From Candidatus Saccharimonadota bacterium (GTDB lineage Bacteria; Patescibacteriota; Saccharimonadia; Saccharimonadales; JACOTW01): a stretch of 41,327 nucleotides of DNA. The notes under the pieces are model-generated. The model made no database searches, was not told the origin of the DNA, and saw only the letters and a program-made list of their open reading frames with translations. The stretch is taken from positions 1-41,327 of the forward strand of contig JACOTW010000011.1 in NCBI GenBank assembly GCA_016178135.1, written 5' to 3'. A program made the translations under genes and the position numbers. Shown here piece after piece: positions 1 to 9,383 of the stretch (position 1 is its first letter; each line of letters starts with the position of its first letter).

Positions 1-110
1 GCCCCAAGGGACTATCTATATTTGATGAGCGTTTTTCACGGTATCTATAGTCTAGATAGTCGTCCCAGAGTAAGTCACGTCAACGACGTACTTCATCGAC
101 AATGAGGAAT

Positions 111-232
111 TAAAGGGTCTCACCCTTAACAGGGAAGAATTTTGGTGATTCTTTTTACAAAGGGAACCTTTGGAGTAAATTGACGAATTAAAAATCTGTA
201 ATACGCTCATCTGCTAAGGGTCAGACCCTAAG
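111..232. repeat. REP-like repeat copy R1
   Basis: TAAAGGGTCTCACCCTTAACAGGGAAGAATTTTG...TGACGAATTAAAAATCTGTAATACGCTCATCTGCTAAGGGTCAGACCCT; arms recur at 2151-2240 and inverted at 4395-4502. Confidence 0.8.
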
Positions 233-385
233 ATTACTAAGATTAGATTCAGACTGTTTACAAAAATTTGACAACAATATGATATAGTGGTAAGGTAATT
301 TACAATTATGTTATTTTACGAAATTCGTTAATACTGTCATACATTTCTGCGACTTTTAGCGTGTTTTAGTAACTAACAAACTTCA

Positions 386-438
386 AAAAAACCGAGCAGG
401 TGTATGACTAGTAAAGTAAGTCATGACTGTTCGGTTTT
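386..438 (+). promoter_or_regulatory. terminator/attenuator-like hairpin in leader of the 454 ORF
   Basis: AAAAAACCGAGCAG...CTGTTCGGTTTTTT inverted repeat followed by T-run, just upstream of the ATG. Confidence 0.5.
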
Positions 439-453
439 TTGTAGGAGATTGAT

Positions 454-1191
454 ATGGGAAAGATTGGTTTAGAAACAATGTACGAATCAGAAGTTCATAT
501 TCCTATCCCCAACAGTGAGCTAGAAATACACGGAGTATTACGTGGTGATTACAATTCCCCACTAGCCGTACTAGCTCCTGGCTTGGGGGGCTGGATGCAT
601 GACCTGCTGCTCTTTAACGCATCCCGTTTTTTTGAGAAGCAGGGGTTTGCGACTTTAAGAGTGAGTTTCTATGGTGACGATAATAAACAACGTAACATTA
701 GTGACTTTGGCGTGAAAACCAGTGCGGCAGATATTGATACGGTTGTTGATTACGTCAAGGAGCAGGGCTTAGAACGGGTTTGTGTAATAGGTCATAGCTA
801 TAGTGGTATGGCGATTGTTTACTCTACAAAACAAGCGTTCGATGCTGCAGTTTTGTGGGATGCAAGTCATACGGGTGGCTATTATGAGCTTCAAGCAAAG
901 AAGAATTTAGAGAACGATTTCATGTACATTAAAGAGCTTGATTCATACGTTTCGGCAAATGGTTCGGGCTATGTGTTGTCGCGTAAGGTTTTTGAAGAAT
1001 ACGCACCAGGTAGCACGATAATGGCAAAGAACTTCAACGTTGATACGCTTGTGATAAACGCTTCTAATAGTGGTAAAGCTATGGAGCGCTTTGGTAAAGA
1101 CTATGCCAACAATATTAGCGCAGAAACAGAATATATCGTTATCCCAGACGCTTCCCACGAAAGGAAATTGACTATGACGCTCAAGAGCTGA
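454..1191 (+). CDS. alpha/beta hydrolase family protein (C-terminus possibly altered)
   Basis: GHSYSG nucleophile elbow, LAPGLGG oxyanion-type motif, GGAG SD-like upstream. Confidence 0.7.
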   Translation: MGKIGLETMYESEVHIPIPNSELEIHGVLRGDYNSPLAVLAPGLGGWMHDLLLFNASRFFEKQGFATLRVSFYGDDNKQRNISDFGVKTSAADIDTVVDYVKEQGLERVCVIGHSYSGMAIVYSTKQAFDAAVLWDASHTGGYYELQAKKNLENDFMYIKELDSYVSANGSGYVLSRKVFEEYAPGSTIMAKNFNVDTLVINASNSGKAMERFGKDYANNISAETEYIVIPDASHERKLTMTLKS

Positions 1192-1293
1192 AATCAATAA
1201 AAAATGGAGAGTGCCTAGTAACTCTCCATTTTTGCTATAGTTGCTAAATTTGCCAACGTCTAGCATAATTTCAAACAAGTAAGGAGATTAAGA

Positions 1294-2136
1294 GTGGCTG
1301 GTGACATACAACCAATGCGAGGTGCGCAAAGTGAAGTTAGTGAAGATCAAAGAATTTGGACTATTCAGTCAACCATAGGTGTGTATGGGGTTTACGACCC
1401 TGAAAAACAGCCTACACCTGAAGAAATCATAGCGATGAAAGCTGAGTTTAACAGGAAAGACACACTAGATAATGCTGCTCCGAAAGTATGTACTCGAATA
1501 GTTCTTGATATGCTTACTACGACTGATAAAAGTGGCTCGCTCCCTAACGACGAAACTGCAATAAGAGCTGGTATAACAGACGCAGATGGAGCAACGGTTT
1601 ATTTTAAAAATAGATATAAAAACGTATTCGATTTAGCAGAAGACGTCGGTTATCTATCTGGGAGCTGGATGCAAGACTTAACCCAGGCTTCTGCATTGCC
1701 AGGCAGTGAATGGCCCGAAGATTTTTCACCTCCAGCAATATTTGCGGAAGAGCTAAAAGAAGTTAAGGCTGAAGAAATAATAGAAAAGACACGTAAGCTT
1801 GTTAATAAACTGAGGTTTGCGGGAGACCACAGCAGCACATTTACTGTTGATGCAGTCACTCAGCTAGAGGTTGAGAGTAAAGATCCTGAGGCTGAACCAT
1901 TATATTTATGCAAAGTGGGTCTGGTACGAGCAATAGCAGAAGGTAAACGGTATGAGTTAGAACAGTTTACTGTTGACCCAGATACTTCAGTTCTGAGAAT
2001 GACACAAACGGGTCACTTATTGGGCGATGAGCGTCTACCCGATGAGGGTTCTCAGTCTGAACGCCGCGCTAATCTGGTTGAGCTACTCGACATTGCCAAC
2101 AGACTTAGTCATATATACACAAACAGAATAAATTAA
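1294..2136 (+). CDS. hypothetical protein, 280 aa
   Basis: long ORF, SD-like AAGGAG upstream (GTG start). Confidence 0.6.
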   Translation: MAGDIQPMRGAQSEVSEDQRIWTIQSTIGVYGVYDPEKQPTPEEIIAMKAEFNRKDTLDNAAPKVCTRIVLDMLTTTDKSGSLPNDETAIRAGITDADGATVYFKNRYKNVFDLAEDVGYLSGSWMQDLTQASALPGSEWPEDFSPPAIFAEELKEVKAEEIIEKTRKLVNKLRFAGDHSSTFTVDAVTQLEVESKDPEAEPLYLCKVGLVRAIAEGKRYELEQFTVDPDTSVLRMTQTGHLLGDERLPDEGSQSERRANLVELLDIANRLSHIYTNRIN

Positions 2137-2150
2137 TGGGCATTAAGAGT

Positions 2151-2240
2151 TAAAGGGTCTCACCCTTAACAGGGAAGAATTTTGAATCTCAAGGTCTGAC
2201 CCTTAACAGGTGAGCGTATTACAGATTTTTAATTTGTCAG
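2151..2240. repeat. REP-like repeat copy R2
   Basis: left arm identical to R1, then CCCTTAACAGGTGAGCGTATTACAGATTTTTAATTTGTCA. Confidence 0.8.
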
Positions 2241-2316
2241 TGTTGTACTGGGCGTGGAATAAGAAGGGGTTCATCTGTAGGTGTTATTTTCTGCTAGTTT
2301 TGTGGGGCTTACTAAC

Positions 2317-2474
2317 CACGAGTTTCGCACTTTTCTGCAGTACCAGATCACAGCCCAGCGGCCGTAACTTTCCACTCCTCCCTCACCATAACTACGGTTA
2401 TGCTTCTCTCGGATTGAAAACTTACGACTCACCGGGCTGCAAACTGGTATCAACGGCTAAGTGCGAAACTCGTG
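2317..2474. mobile_element. MITE-like foldback element
   Basis: 16-bp terminal inverted repeats CACGAGTTTCGCACTT / AAGTGCGAAACTCGTG; internal TACCAG and CAGCCC also inverted; flanking CTAAC direct repeat. Confidence 0.6.
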
Positions 2475-2673
2475 CTAACCAACGGAATCTAAGGGAACCT
2501 AGGGACAGTCCCTTAGCTTCCCGGTATCAGCAGATAAAATATTCGCTGATGATTGCTTAAGCTTACTATTGCGTTATGGATTTATTTATTTGTCATTTAA
2601 AAATAGGTGGAGTACTATCAGATTAATAGTTATGGTTAAAGTAGCAAAAAACATTTCGAAAGGATCAAAAATA

Positions 2674-4377
2674 ATGAAATCCAATTCGAAAAAACCTATT
2701 AGTGCGAGAAAAAATAAAAAAGCTAAGTGGTATCAACAAATATCTCGCTTTCGTATTTATGGTTTTGTCATCGCTTTTGCGCTTGTCGGAAGTTATCTAC
2801 TCTACCAGGGCCGAGCGGCTACCCCCAATGCCACTGCCAAGATGGGAGTCTTCCGGGGAGCTCAAACGCCAGGCGCGGTATCGGATTTTGAATCCTGGCT
2901 CGGACGTCCGGTTAATTACACCGTAGGATTTTATGGCAGAACAGGTAGTGATTTTTCGGCTATTGAAAATTCCGGAGCCGTATGCCAAAAGTGGGCACCA
3001 ACCAAATACTCACTTGCTTTATCAACCGCTATGCTTCCATCTTCTTCGAGTTATACCTTGGCGGCCGGTGCCAGGGGAGATTACAATAAGCACTGGAAGA
3101 TTACTGGTCAACAATTAGTAGATAAGGGTTGTGCCGACATCATACTTCGCATTGGCTGGGAATTTAACGGCAAATTCTTTTCCTGGGCAGCTTCGGGCAA
3201 GGAAGCTGACTACGCTGCTTACTGGCGACAAATAGTAACCACACTGCGTTCGGTACCAGGACAATCGTTCAAATTTGATTGGTGTCCATTGGGTAGCGTA
3301 GTTAACGCCGACGTAGAAGCCGCTTACCCCGGGAGTGAGTACGTAGATATCATTGGGCTTGATCATTACGACGTGTTAGGCACCACAGCTTCTTCACCTG
3401 AGGATCGGTGGAATAAACAACAGAATGTTCGTTACGGACGAATATGGCAATTGCAATGGGCTAAGGATCACGGTAAACAAGTATCTTTTCCGGAATGGGG
3501 TATATCAGTCCGTCCTAATGACAATCTAGGTGGCGGCGACAACCCGTACTTCATCCAGAAGATGTATGAATGGATGAATGCATTGCCAGCTAGTGGACCT
3601 GGCTCACTGGCTTACCAGGCCTATTTCGAAGATGATGCCGTTGATGCCAAGCATTCCATCATGAGCGGCGAATTCCCTAACAGCACTGCCATGTACAAAA
3701 AACTATTCGGAGTATTACCTTCCTCAACTCCAGGTGACACCACACCACCATCAACACCAGCCAGTCTGACTGCTAATGTGTCAAGTGACGATCAGATCAA
3801 TCTGTCTTGGTCAGCATCAACAGATAACAAAAAGGTTGAGGGATATGACGTGTACCGTAACGATACCAAGATAAGTAGCCCGATAACTACTAGCTTTAGT
3901 GACAGCGGTTTAACTGCCAGCACAAAGTATAGCTACTACGTTATGGCTCGTGATGCAGCTGGTAACAACAGTGCTCCGTCCAGTAAGGTTTCAGCTACCA
4001 CAACATCCGCTACACCTGCTCCTACCCCCACACCAACACCGACTCCTACTCCTGCCCCAACGCCTCCACCAGCCAGTACCGTAAAGACTTCGACCTTTGA
4101 CGGAACTGCTAGCAAGTACGGTAGTAAAACCTATAGCCTGTCACTACCTAAGGCTGGTAGCATCAAGTACTCTGTTGCTTCACCAACGGATGGCGGTGGC
4201 CGTTATGATGTTCAAGTCTTTAACTCAGCAGGCACCAAGATTCATGAACAACTCAATGCTTACGTAACCATTAGAGGTAGCTTCACTATTACAAAACCAG
4301 GAACATACCAGGTTAAGGTTAAGACACGTTGGTGGAGTTCTAATAGCTTTAGGTTGAATGTTAATTATCCGTATTAG
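2674..4377 (+). CDS. secreted/anchored GH26-like glycoside hydrolase with fibronectin type III domain, PT-rich linker and C-terminal beta domain
   Basis: ILRIGWEFNGKFFSW, VDIIGLDHYD, VSFPEWGI motifs; N-terminal TM; FN3 PPSTPASLTA...WSAST. Confidence 0.75.
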   Translation: MKSNSKKPISARKNKKAKWYQQISRFRIYGFVIAFALVGSYLLYQGRAATPNATAKMGVFRGAQTPGAVSDFESWLGRPVNYTVGFYGRTGSDFSAIENSGAVCQKWAPTKYSLALSTAMLPSSSSYTLAAGARGDYNKHWKITGQQLVDKGCADIILRIGWEFNGKFFSWAASGKEADYAAYWRQIVTTLRSVPGQSFKFDWCPLGSVVNADVEAAYPGSEYVDIIGLDHYDVLGTTASSPEDRWNKQQNVRYGRIWQLQWAKDHGKQVSFPEWGISVRPNDNLGGGDNPYFIQKMYEWMNALPASGPGSLAYQAYFEDDAVDAKHSIMSGEFPNSTAMYKKLFGVLPSSTPGDTTPPSTPASLTANVSSDDQINLSWSASTDNKKVEGYDVYRNDTKISSPITTSFSDSGLTASTKYSYYVMARDAAGNNSAPSSKVSATTTSATPAPTPTPTPTPTPAPTPPPASTVKTSTFDGTASKYGSKTYSLSLPKAGSIKYSVASPTDGGGRYDVQVFNSAGTKIHEQLNAYVTIRGSFTITKPGTYQVKVKTRWWSSNSFRLNVNYPY

Positions 4378-4394
4378 GCTCAACTGATCTTTAA

Positions 4395-4502
4395 TCCTAG
4401 GGCCTGACCCTTGGCAGATGAGCGTATTGCGGATTTTTAATTCGTCAGTTTGTTCCAAAGAGTTCCCCTTGGAACACGAATCACAAAATTCTTCCCTGTT
4501 AA
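4395..4502. repeat. REP-like repeat copy R3 (inverted relative to R1)
   Basis: reverse-complement match to R1: GCAGATGAGCGTATTGCGGATTTTTAATTCGTCA...CAAAATTCTTCCCTGTTAA. Confidence 0.75.
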
Positions 4503-4660
4503 CTGGACTTACCCAAAATCGCCCGTTCCCAGGGCGAATCAGCTCGAGCAGATAGTGGCTTGACTGAAGGAGAGGTAGCCTTAGCTACATCGAAAGAAGG
4601 CAGACTGCTATCAGCCGAGATTAGTTGGTCTGGGGATGGGGGAGCTTTGCGTAAGTCCAG
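4503..4660 (+). mobile_element. 158-bp palindromic-end element, copy 1
   Basis: CTGGACTTACCCAAAATCGCCCGTTCCC...GCTTTGCGTAAGTCCAG; same length as copies 2 and 3. Confidence 0.85.
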
Positions 4661-4829
4661 TAAATAGCCATACTTGTTTCTGGAGGAAACGGAGTATGGC
4701 TATGACTAATATTAACAGTCGCTACGAATATTTACTGGAGGCTCAAGTACTTTACTGGCGAGCCAAAAAGAGACGCAACCGCCGGAAGCTAACAGCTATT
4801 CTGGATGACGCGGTAGAGATAACTGGGAC

Positions 4830-5375
4830 CTAATGGACAGCCCCGTAGAAACTTGGGTTCGAATTCACTAACATAACCAGAAAACAAACAGCCACCTTTT
4901 CAGATGGCGATTTATTTTCTGGTGATCCCGAGGGGAATCGAACCCCTGTTGTCCCGCATATGCGGGATGTCCTAACCGTGTCACTTGTATTATAGTCCCC
5001 GCAAAACAAATTCGTGGGTTTTTGAAGCAATGATCTTTGAGTCAAAAACTGACTTTTCCGAGAGAGACATATCCTTAGATACGTTGAACGAGGAAAGGCG
5101 GTTTTGGGCCAAAGAGGGTGATTCGAAAAGCCCCCAGAAACACTGATAAGTCGCTTCAAAGCCTCATGACTTTTCCAGGATTTGAGCTCTTTCTCTCTTT
5201 TAACCGACTCAGATCTTGTTTGGAAAGACTCACTGTGCATAAGCCGAACAGGTAGAAAACCTTTGGTTGAACGCACCTGGCCTGCGTTATGTCTATACAA
5301 CCGCTGATCTAAATTGTTAGTCTGACCTACATAATACGCATCGTTGCCTAGAAGTAGTATGTATACGTAGAACAT
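4830..5375 (-). CDS. GIY-YIG family endonuclease; C-terminal part of the ORF overlaps a tRNA-like sequence
   Basis: MFYVYILLLGNDAYYVGQTNNLDQRLYRHNAG, GIY-YIG N-terminal motif. Confidence 0.75.
   Translation of the reverse strand: MFYVYILLLGNDAYYVGQTNNLDQRLYRHNAGQVRSTKGFLPVRLMHSESFQTRSESVKREKELKSWKSHEALKRLISVSGGFSNHPLWPKTAFPRSTYLRICLSRKSQFLTQRSLLQKPTNLFCGDYNTSDTVRTSRICGTTGVRFPSGSPENKSPSEKVAVCFLVMLVNSNPSFYGAVH
4920..4994 (-). pseudogene. tRNA-like 3' remnant (no matching 5' acceptor strand)
   Basis: ACGGTTAGGACATCCCGCATATGCGGGACAACAGGGGTTCGAATCCCCTCGGGATCACCA: good T-arm and CCA, palindromic anticodon arm, expected GATCCCG 5' strand absent. Confidence 0.5.
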
Positions 5376-5415
5376 AGTATAAGACCGGTGAAGTGTAGCA
5401 TAACAGAGGCCAAAA

Positions 5416-5446
5416 AGAAATCCCCCGTTTTTACACGGGGGATTTC
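5416..5446 (-). terminator. intrinsic terminator
   Basis: AGAAATCCCCCGT...ACGGGGGATTTCT hairpin; on minus strand followed by TTTTT. Confidence 0.75.
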
Positions 5447-5546
5447 TAGAAGTACTTATGCGAGCGGTCAGTCATTGCTCGTTTCATGTTTAACCCTAGC
5501 ATATTTTTGACGGAAATGCTACTGGTTATCCACAGAGAGTTTTGAC

Positions 5547-6992
5547 TTACAGATCGCGGGCAAAACGTCTTGCCGCAAACAAGCGGTGAGCAAAAGCTCC
5601 GACCACTGAAGTAGCTAAGAACAATCCAACGACATCACCGGCACCAGTGTTAGGTAACACAGTAGGGGTAGTTGAGGTAGTTGAACCAAAGCCTACGCTT
5701 TTAGCACACGCACCACTGGTAACAACTTGTTCCTTGCCGTTAACCGTAAATCGTGCCTTGGCACTTACATTGAATGGACCATCGCTAGAGTACTGGTGGC
5801 TTTTGCCAACTGGTGTGTTGGTAGTCAACATTGCAGTACTATCGCCCCAGTCAACTACAGCGTCCTTGAAAGTCGCACCGTTTGTGGCGGCAACTTTGAA
5901 CTGGCTGATATTAACTGTTTTGTTATCACCCTTGGTAATGTCTAGAAGATCGCAGCTTACTACTGAGGTATTCTGACAAGCCTTGTTGGCGGTAACGGTT
6001 GCAGTGTTGTTGTACTCACCGGTTTGGTCAGTATCTACAACGGCGGTGTTCTTTAGGGTGTTGACACCACAAGCTAGCTTATCTGTTGAAGCAATGTTAG
6101 CTTCAAAGGTAATGAAAGCTGAAGCGCCTGGCCCAAGGCTACCAATATTCTTCTTACCAGTGAAGAAAGCAGTTTCTTCATCGGCAGTCATAACAGTGCC
6201 CTTAAATGTACCGTAGTACTTCTTGACTGTTCCGGAAACATAGCTCAGACCGTTAGGTAGTGGATCGCGAAGATACACATTACTAAGAGTTTCGTTACCT
6301 AGGTTAGAAGCGGTAACAACATACTCCAAACGATCACCAGCGTTAGCTGATAAGTTGGTGGTTGTCGCACCGGTAGAACCAGCTAAACGTACTTTCTTAA
6401 CAATTCCTACAGATGGAACCTTAACTCTCGCGAGTACGGTTACAGTTGCAGAAAAGTTGTAGCAAGGCTTTTCGTTCTCAAGAACTAGACCTTGGCCACT
6501 TGTTACGATATCGTCAGAAATTTTTACTTCTTGGTAGTTAGGAGCCGCATTGGTCCCAACGTTGTGCTTCCATACGGCAGAACCGGGGATATACTCTAGA
6601 GTAGCATCGGCTCGGTTTAGATGTACGGTTGCAGATTTTTGAATAGTGTTTGAATTGTCAGCACTAGTGGTTTCACGAATTACTTGCGTGGTACCAGCAG
6701 CAGTTGGCATATCAATCTTTACTTTTAGGTTTTCGGCAATTTTGCCAGAATTTTCGTCTTCCATGTTGTGGTAGTAAACTTCAACCTTAACGACTTCGTC
6801 GTACTTAGCATTTACATCACTTACATATTTTGTGTCCCCAGCAGTAACGTTGGCTACACCTATTGCACCTTCTATCTGTACAGTTTCAGCAGCTATAGAG
6901 CTAACTGGCAACATTACAGCAAGGCCAATCAAGGCGGCGGCAGCGACACGCTTAGGGAGTTTACTGAATAAACGTGAAAATAGTTTCTTCAT
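5547..6992 (-). CDS. LPXTG-type cell-surface protein with DUF11-like repeat
   Basis: signal peptide; DUF11-like region ANAGDRLEYVVTASNLGNETLSNVYLRDPLPNGLSYVSGT; C-terminal LPNTG, hydrophobic stretch and Arg-rich tail; SD AGGAGGTG. Confidence 0.8.
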   Translation of the reverse strand: MKKLFSRLFSKLPKRVAAAALIGLAVMLPVSSIAAETVQIEGAIGVANVTAGDTKYVSDVNAKYDEVVKVEVYYHNMEDENSGKIAENLKVKIDMPTAAGTTQVIRETTSADNSNTIQKSATVHLNRADATLEYIPGSAVWKHNVGTNAAPNYQEVKISDDIVTSGQGLVLENEKPCYNFSATVTVLARVKVPSVGIVKKVRLAGSTGATTTNLSANAGDRLEYVVTASNLGNETLSNVYLRDPLPNGLSYVSGTVKKYYGTFKGTVMTADEETAFFTGKKNIGSLGPGASAFITFEANIASTDKLACGVNTLKNTAVVDTDQTGEYNNTATVTANKACQNTSVVSCDLLDITKGDNKTVNISQFKVAATNGATFKDAVVDWGDSTAMLTTNTPVGKSHQYSSDGPFNVSAKARFTVNGKEQVVTSGACAKSVGFGSTTSTTPTVLPNTGAGDVVGLFLATSVVGAFAHRLFAARRFARDL

Positions 6993-7225
6993 AACACCTC
7001 CTATAAAAATGTGTTTGAACTTAGTTAAATTAAATAATGAACTGAAAAATTCTTGGTCGGTTTATAAATTGTTAAATTACATAGGACGAACAGCACTCCA
7101 CCTCTGTCTCCCTAAATGTTCTAGCACATATTAGCATAACCATTCGTATTTGTCAATATTATGGTTATGTTAACTTTGTTGTTGTCAAATCAGATCATTA
7201 CAGAAAATTATGTGGGGGGGTATTG

Positions 7226-7287
7226 CTTGTGGAGAAAAGGGAGCTTGAAGGCTCAAATGATCAAAGATCAACCTTTTTCTCCACAAG
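7226..7287. repeat. long inverted repeat/hairpin
   Basis: CTTGTGGAGAAAAGG ... CCTTTTTCTCCACAAG. Confidence 0.7.
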
Positions 7288-7325
7288 CGTGACGCTTTAT
7301 ACCCCAATTTCGTACTACTTTTGCA

Positions 7326-8333
7326 CTAACAATTCCCCGGACCCAACGGACACGGCTGCTGATTATCGACGGTTGTCGATTGATCAGAGTCGCTGTTGTC
7401 CGTAGGACCTGTGGGGGGTGGTGCATCGCCAGAACCGGAATCGCCGGATGGATCACCTTGGGGGCGATCTGTCGGAGAGGCTTCGGACGTTGGAACACCA
7501 ACATTGACTCCCGACGTGCCATTGTCTTGCAGGGGCTGGTTGCCTCCGTTGGGCGGGCAGTTCGAACCACCGTTCAACATGCAGTCGTCGCTCTGGGGCG
7601 GCTTCCGCGTAGTTGGTGTGGTGGTGGTCGTTGTGGTCGGCGGCACCGTTGTCGGCATTGTTGTTGTCGTCGGAGACGGCATTGTCGTCGTTGAAGACGG
7701 CATTGTTGTAGGTGGTGTCGTAGTCGACGTAGTCGGCGGCGTCTCCTTCCACGGGTTACTGCACATTCCAAGCACACCTCGGTCGTCATGAACGCCCTTG
7801 GTTATGTCATTCGGATCGACGGGCACGGCGAGGGAAATCCTCACCTGATGACGCCCGTCGCCGAAAGCTTGACAACGATCCTGCGCAAGCCCTCGGGTGT
7901 TTTCGAACCCGTTGACACGCCTGATCGGCAAGTTATCGACGTTCCTAATGCCTTGATCACGCAACATCTGCCGCGAATATTCGTCGGAAACCGACGAGTT
8001 CGACACTAGGATGAAACGCAGGTCGTGACCTTGGTTGACGAACTGCGCAAACTTCTGCGCTTGTTCCCAGGTCACGCCGATACGGCTTTCCAGGCACTGC
8101 TTGTACCACGTTGCATCCTGCTTCTCTACGGTGGTGACCAGGTCTGGCCACGACTGCACCGTTGAGAACACCGGATCGGTGTTGTCTTGGTTCCCTACTG
8201 CGGGGTTCTCCGATGTGAAATCCATCGGTGTTCCCTTTGTGGCGCGCGCGCCGACCAGGAGGCCGACGAGCACAAGTGCACCGATGACTACGAGCCAAAA
8301 GCTCGAGCCTCGTCTCCATGTTTGCTCGCTCAT
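7326..8333 (-). CDS. GC-rich single-TM protein with Thr/Pro-rich stalk
   Basis: SD AGGAGGTGATTC, N-terminal TM, TTTPPTT repeats; GC-rich codon use. Confidence 0.7.
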   Translation of the reverse strand: MSEQTWRRGSSFWLVVIGALVLVGLLVGARATKGTPMDFTSENPAVGNQDNTDPVFSTVQSWPDLVTTVEKQDATWYKQCLESRIGVTWEQAQKFAQFVNQGHDLRFILVSNSSVSDEYSRQMLRDQGIRNVDNLPIRRVNGFENTRGLAQDRCQAFGDGRHQVRISLAVPVDPNDITKGVHDDRGVLGMCSNPWKETPPTTSTTTPPTTMPSSTTTMPSPTTTTMPTTVPPTTTTTTTPTTRKPPQSDDCMLNGGSNCPPNGGNQPLQDNGTSGVNVGVPTSEASPTDRPQGDPSGDSGSGDAPPPTGPTDNSDSDQSTTVDNQQPCPLGPGNC

Positions 8334-8472
8334 GAATCACCTCCTGAGTGTAGGCGAGCTGAATGTACTTCTGACTTGTTTAGGGTATGCCCCTACAGGT
8401 GTCAGACAAACCTGCTGCGTTTCACTGCCGTAAAGGCCAGTAAGGTAGTAGCTAGTACCTTTCACCTGCATC

Positions 8473-9225
8473 CTACGGATGGGAACGGCGCTGGTCGATG
8501 ACCCAGCCGATCCATCCGCCGATGAAGAATCCAGCGCCTACGTGGGCGATGAACCACACGAAGTTGACGAAGATCTGGAGACCTCCCTCATTCATGTTCC
8601 GTGTGGGCCACTCCGGCCACTGAGTCCAAAGGATGATCGCGATGATCACCCCAAGGGCCACGCCCACCCACTGAACACCGCTGTACCCGCGGGGGTCGAA
8701 GTTCGACCTGGGCTGGGGCTGGGCGTCTAGGATGATGAGGATGATCGACAGCCGGTTGGCGTCGGTCACCACCACGTGCACGTTGCAGCGCCGGGCCACT
8801 AGGACCTGGAGCTGTTCGTTACTCATGTTCTGCAGTTCGCGACGCGTGTAGACACGGTCGGGCTGCAGGTCCACGACCGGGATGGCCGTGGTCGGGGAGT
8901 CTACGGTGGGACGGGCTGGCGACGCAGACGCGGGAGGCGTCTGGTCGTGGTCGTGATCATCGTAGTCGGGCACCTCATCGCTGGAGGCGAGGTGCACGAG
9001 GTTCAGAGCACCAGCAAGCCGGCTCTCCTCTTCTATGAGCACCCCGTCCTTGTCCTTCAGTCGCTGCATGGCAAGGTTTGCACCTTGCGCTACATGCATT
9101 CTTTGTTTATCGACTCCGTCGCGGTCCCTGCGGACGTTCTTGAGCCGATCTTCAGCTGCGTGTGCCAACTGACCGAGAGCTTTGAGAGTTTCCTCTGCCG
9201 GCTCGGCAATGTTTTCTGTGGACAT
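8473..9225 (-). CDS. GC-rich membrane protein with two C-terminal TM segments
   Basis: start MSTENIAEP preceded by GGAGGA SD; hydrophobic helices VGVALGVIIAIILW and FIAHVGAGFFIGGWIGWV. Confidence 0.65.
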   Translation of the reverse strand: MSTENIAEPAEETLKALGQLAHAAEDRLKNVRRDRDGVDKQRMHVAQGANLAMQRLKDKDGVLIEEESRLAGALNLVHLASSDEVPDYDDHDHDQTPPASASPARPTVDSPTTAIPVVDLQPDRVYTRRELQNMSNEQLQVLVARRCNVHVVVTDANRLSIILIILDAQPQPRSNFDPRGYSGVQWVGVALGVIIAIILWTQWPEWPTRNMNEGGLQIFVNFVWFIAHVGAGFFIGGWIGWVIDQRRSHP

Positions 9226-9330
9226 AACTTTTCCTCCTACCCGTTCAAGGGCGGTTGGACGGCTTTTGGCCGTGCTGACGGACAGGATTGTCCAATCGGT
9301 TTCACCCGACTCCAAGTCCCCTAAATGGGA

Positions 9331-9383
9331 TTCAGAACAGCACCCTAGCCACCTAGGGGGTGGACAAAGTGCTGTTCTGACAA
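9331..9383. promoter_or_regulatory. hairpin in 5' region of the GC-rich operon
   Basis: CAGAACAGCAC ... GTGCTGTTCTG inverted repeat. Confidence 0.5.

Noticed and set aside
1141-1230. Frameshift at the end of the alpha/beta hydrolase (alternative frame IDYDAQELKSIKNGE)
   Set aside because: Suggestive only; cannot separate from a natural short C-terminus without homologues
2210-2560. 116-aa ORF
   Set aside because: Covers REP-like and foldback repeats, no protein features
4636-4833. 65-aa ORF downstream of element copy 1
   Set aside because: Begins inside the repeat; a 45-aa version from ~4696 is possible but not supported enough
7600-7745. CRISPR-like/low-complexity short repeats (GTCGTTGT, GGCATTGT)
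   Set aside because: They encode the Thr/Pro-rich stalk of the 7326..8333 protein; no regular repeat-spacer pattern
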